Shown here piece after piece: positions 61,135 through 64,000 of a stretch of DNA of 64,000 bases (positions within the stretch are counted from its first letter, which is position 1; every line of letters starts with the position of its first letter). The DNA comes from Carya illinoinensis (taxonomy: Eukaryota > Streptophyta > Magnoliopsida > Fagales > Juglandaceae): contig NC_056760.1 of the NCBI RefSeq assembly GCF_018687715.1, positions 4,873,501 to 4,937,500 on the forward strand. Direction: 5' to 3'. The notes beneath the pieces are model-generated. The model was given only the letters and a program-made list of their open reading frames with translations, did no database searches and had not been told where the DNA came from. A program made the translations under genes and the position numbers.

Positions 61135-62023
61135 CTGGAAGAAAAGGCAAAGAGCATGTTACTCAGAATAACCAAATCAATCTTCAAAACAGTTGTCTTG
61201 GATGCCTAAAGAAAGAGAAGATGAAAGTAGTACAAACATCCCCAAGAAGAAACAATAATATTGCAACCACAAGCTACCTAAATAAGCACATGCATCTTCG
61301 TGACAGATATACAATCACAAGCACGAATGAGAGAGATTAATGAACCCCCATCTATGTCAAGATGGAAATTGCTTATACAACTTCCACTGCTGATTATAAA
61401 GCCACATAAACTTAATCAACAAAAATTGCTGAACAGAATAACAATCAGGATGTACAGAGAGAAAAAGCTAGGTGGGCGTCCTCCTTGGATGACGGGCCAT
61501 TAATTGGGTCTGATTTACAACTAGTTTGCAAGGAGCCTGGAGAGATCGCTTCCTTTAACTGGGGGATTCCGGGGACGAACCCAGTCTTATTTGCTCTCTG
61601 CCTCCAGCACCTCCATGGATTAGCTCACAGTCAGATTGGATCCTGAAGAAGGTAGATGAAATTTGCCATTGCATAGGGATCTCCTGCAAGGGTTTTGAGG
61701 ATCAGTTTAAAGCACTCCTTACAGCCATCGAAGCAGGACAGCCCCTCATAGCCAGATCTGCCTCTAAAAAAGAAAGGGAGCTCAAGAGGCTTTCTTGCTC
61801 TATAAATTATAATGCAAGGGAAGGAAGTGCTTGTAGGGGGAGGCACAACGACAGAGCGAACCTCGACATCCCAAGCCCAAGATCCTTTCATGGAATGTTC
61901 GGAGACTAAATGACCTAAGCAAACGCCTTAGAGTGAAGAACTTAATAAGGGAATGGAAGGTAGACGTTATTTGTTTGTAGGGGGACTAAACTGAAGTTTA
62001 TTGACAAGAACGTAATAAGTAAC

Positions 62024-62302
62024 TTGCGGAATTGCTCTTATGCAGGATGGACTAGCCTCACTTCTAAGGGCGCTTCAGGGGGCATCTTAGTGATGTGGGA
62101 TAAGAGAGTAATAAATTTGGTGGAGGAGCATATCGGAGAATTTTTGGTAGCTTGTTCTTTCATGAATGTGGAAGATGGTTTCGGGTGGGGGTTCGTAGGA
62201 GTATACAGGCCCAATGATGATAGCTATAGAAAGCTTCTTTGGGATGATATCACTGGTTTGTGTAGTTGGTGGGACGGCCTGTGGTGTATGGAGATAATTT
62301 GA
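62024..62302 (+). pseudogene. Endonuclease fragment of the second LINE
   Basis: 92 residues with GASGGILVMWDKRV and GWGFVGVYRPNDD, the plant LINE endonuclease pattern. It stops before the GGDFN-equivalent region. Confidence 0.8.
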
Positions 62303-62603
62303 ACATCACTCGATTTTCGAGTGAAAGGTTGGGGAACTCTAGCTCAGGTTTAGCCATGGCTGATTTCTCAGCTTTAATTTTCGAGCTGGATTTGGTTGAT
62401 CTACCTTAAGCTTGGGGAGATTATACCTAGTCTAACGGGAGGGCTTGGTCTAGGCTGGACAGATTCATTGTCTCTCCCTCTTGGGAGGCCCACTTTCCCA
62501 ACCTATGCCAAAGGCGACTCCCTAGGCTTTGTTCTGATCATTTTCCTCTCTTTTGGATTGAGGGGGTCTCCACGAGGGATGGAGATATTTTAAATTCGAG
62601 AGC

Positions 62604-62966
62604 ATGTGGTTGAAGGTAGATGGATTTATGGACAAGATTAGAGCATGGTGGTCCTCATATCAATTCTCGAGCACTCCTAGTTTTGTTTTAGCCGGGAAAA
62701 TTAAATCCTTGAAAAATGATCTGAGAAAATGGAACATGGAAGTATTTGGGAACATTAATGACCAGCAGAATAATCTTTTTCATGAGTTGCAGCGTCTTGA
62801 TGAAAAAGAGGTGGATGGGGGCCTCTCGGATGATGACAAGGCAAGGAAAATGGTTGTAGTAGCTGAGCTTGAAAACACTTATGGAGGAGACGTCTTGGAG
62901 GCAAAAATCTCGTGCCTTTGGTTGAAGGAAGGGGATGAGCACAAAATTTTTCTACAGAATAGCTAA
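62604..62966 (+). pseudogene. Linker fragment of the second LINE
   Basis: 120 residues with WWSSYQFSSTPSFVLAGKIK and CLWLKEGDEHKIF, homologous to 54689-55228 in the first LINE. A frameshift ends it in the [19 protein letters not shown] segment. Confidence 0.8.
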
Positions 62967-63150
62967 TTCCCATTGAAGAAACAATGCCATCAAGGTTCTT
63001 CATTCGGAAAGGGGGGTTCTTTTGGACAGAGACGCTATCAAGGATCACATTGTCCACCTTTATGATAAGCTTATGAAGGAGCAACATCATTAGAGACCCA
63101 AGGTAGATGGGCTGGTTTTTTATTCTATCAATCAATCAAGTGCGGCTTGG

Positions 63151-64000
63151 TTGGAGAGACCGTTCGAAGAGGAGGAGGTGCTTAGTGTGCAAAAATGGAT
63201 GGATAAAGACAAAGCGCCAGGCCCAGATGGTTTCATAATAGCTTTCTTCCAAGCTAGTTGGGACATTGTCAAGGAGGACATCATGAAGGTCTTTCTTGAA
63301 TTTCACTCTTTTATGAAATTTGAGAAAAGCCTTATGCCACTTTTATTGCCCTTATTCCCATAAGGGCAAGGTCGGTGGAGGCGCAAGATTTCCGTCCTAT
63401 AAGTTTGGTGAGTGGGGTTTACAAGATCATCTCTAAAAATCCTAGCCCAGCGGTTGAGCGAAGTCTTGGGGAAGATTATCTTGAAGTCCCAAAACGTCTT
63501 TAGGAAAGGAAGGCGAATACTAACTCAGTACTCATCGCTAATGAATGTTTGGAAAGTAGAGTCAGAGCCGGCATTCCAGGTATCTTATGTAAATTGGATG
63601 TAGAGAAAGCCTTTGACCATATAAATTGGGATTTCTTGGGGTATATACTTGGCAGATATGGATTTAGGGAAAGATGGTGTCAATGGGTGAAACATTGTAT
63701 CACAACAGTTAGATTCTGTATTTTGGTTAACAGCACTCCCGAAGGCTTCTTTAACAGCTCTCGCAGCTTGAGACAAGGGGACCCTTTTATCCCCTCTTCT
63801 ATTCATTTTAGTAATGGATGTTTTGAGTAAAATGTTGAAAGGGATGGCGGATATGGGCTTCATCTCGGGTTTCTCAATGGGTGGTTCCTCAGATGGTAGT
63901 CTATCAATCTCTCACTTACTTTTCGCCGATGACACGCTGATTTTCTGTGAATTGGACTCCAATCATATTTGTTCCTTAAGAGCCCTCCTATTTTGTTTCA
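63151..64000 (+). pseudogene. Reverse transcriptase fragments of the second LINE
   Basis: Frames at 63151-63363, 63412-63603, 63549-63830 and onwards show [45 protein letters not shown] and, near 63925, LLFADDTLIF. The ADD catalytic motif is intact here, unlike the first LINE, but frameshifts make the gene non-functional. Confidence 0.82.

Larger units (their letters stand above)
61450..64000 (+). mobile_element. Second broken L1-type LINE, cut by the window end
   Basis: On the strand opposite Fd-GOGAT and next to its most 5' visible exon. It starts near 61.45 kb without a full ORF1, so it may be 5'-truncated. It holds endonuclease (62024-62302, GASGGILVMWDKR, GWGFVGVYRP), linker (62604-62966, WWSSYQFSSTPSF, CLWLKEGDEHK) and reverse transcriptase from 63151 ([36 protein letters not shown], then RQGDP and LLFADDT in different frames). 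The frame breaks several times. Its sequence differs from the LINE at 52-57.7 kb, so it is a different family. It continues past base 64000. Confidence 0.88.

Noticed and set aside
1..64000. CRISPR arrays or bacterial-type operons
   Set aside because: No spaced direct repeats of that kind. Introns, LTR elements and MITEs show a plant nuclear genome.

Overview
The window looks like nuclear chromosomal DNA of a dicot plant. The genes have many introns with GT/AG boundaries, the intergenic DNA is AT-rich and full of plant MITEs and microsatellites, and there is a complete Ty1/copia element plus L1-type LINEs. The genes are nucleolar protein 10, a subgroup Ib bHLH, OSR/ARGOS-type small proteins and ferredoxin-dependent glutamate synthase. 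The style of the AT-rich MITEs suggests a woody eudicot, perhaps Fagales (walnut, pecan or oak relatives). That placement is a recollection-based inference, not a result.

Layout. 1-6.5 kb: the 3' part of a NOL10/ENP2 homologue on + (11 exons seen, N-terminus outside the window). 6.5-9.3 kb: intergenic with MITEs. 9.3-10.7 kb: a complete three-exon bHLH gene of the iron-deficiency subgroup Ib (bHLH38/39/100/101-like, ORG2/ORG3 type), with a nearly perfect 139-bp tandem duplication in its second intron. 10.7-29.6 kb and 35.2-44.7 kb: gene-poor DNA with three small intronless paralogues at 15.9, 22.8 and 38.1 kb. These encode 67-68-residue proline-rich double-membrane-span proteins of the OSR (organ size related/ARGOS) family, and each is preceded by a short acidic upstream ORF ending in Ala-stop. 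Transposons lie between them: a 706-bp non-autonomous hAT-like element at 24.3 kb with an 8-bp target duplication, a complete 5650-bp copia element at 29.6-35.2 kb with near-identical LTRs, and a 1.7-kb second hAT-like element at 42-43.6 kb.

44.7-61.1 kb: 21 exons of ferredoxin-dependent glutamate synthase (Fd-GOGAT) on -, giving 903 C-terminal residues in one uninterrupted frame. The 5' part lies beyond the right edge. A degraded 5.5-kb L1 LINE sits antisense in one intron. A second broken L1 LINE occupies 61.45 kb to the window end, antisense, next to the most 5' exon visible and probably also in an intron.

Functionally the genes are independent: ribosome biogenesis (NOL10), iron-deficiency transcription (bHLH Ib), organ growth and ethylene response (OSR), and plastid ammonium assimilation (Fd-GOGAT). 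The most unusual items are the spread-out OSR cluster with its shared upstream ORF, the duplicated bHLH intron, and the young copia element inserted inside an older MITE.
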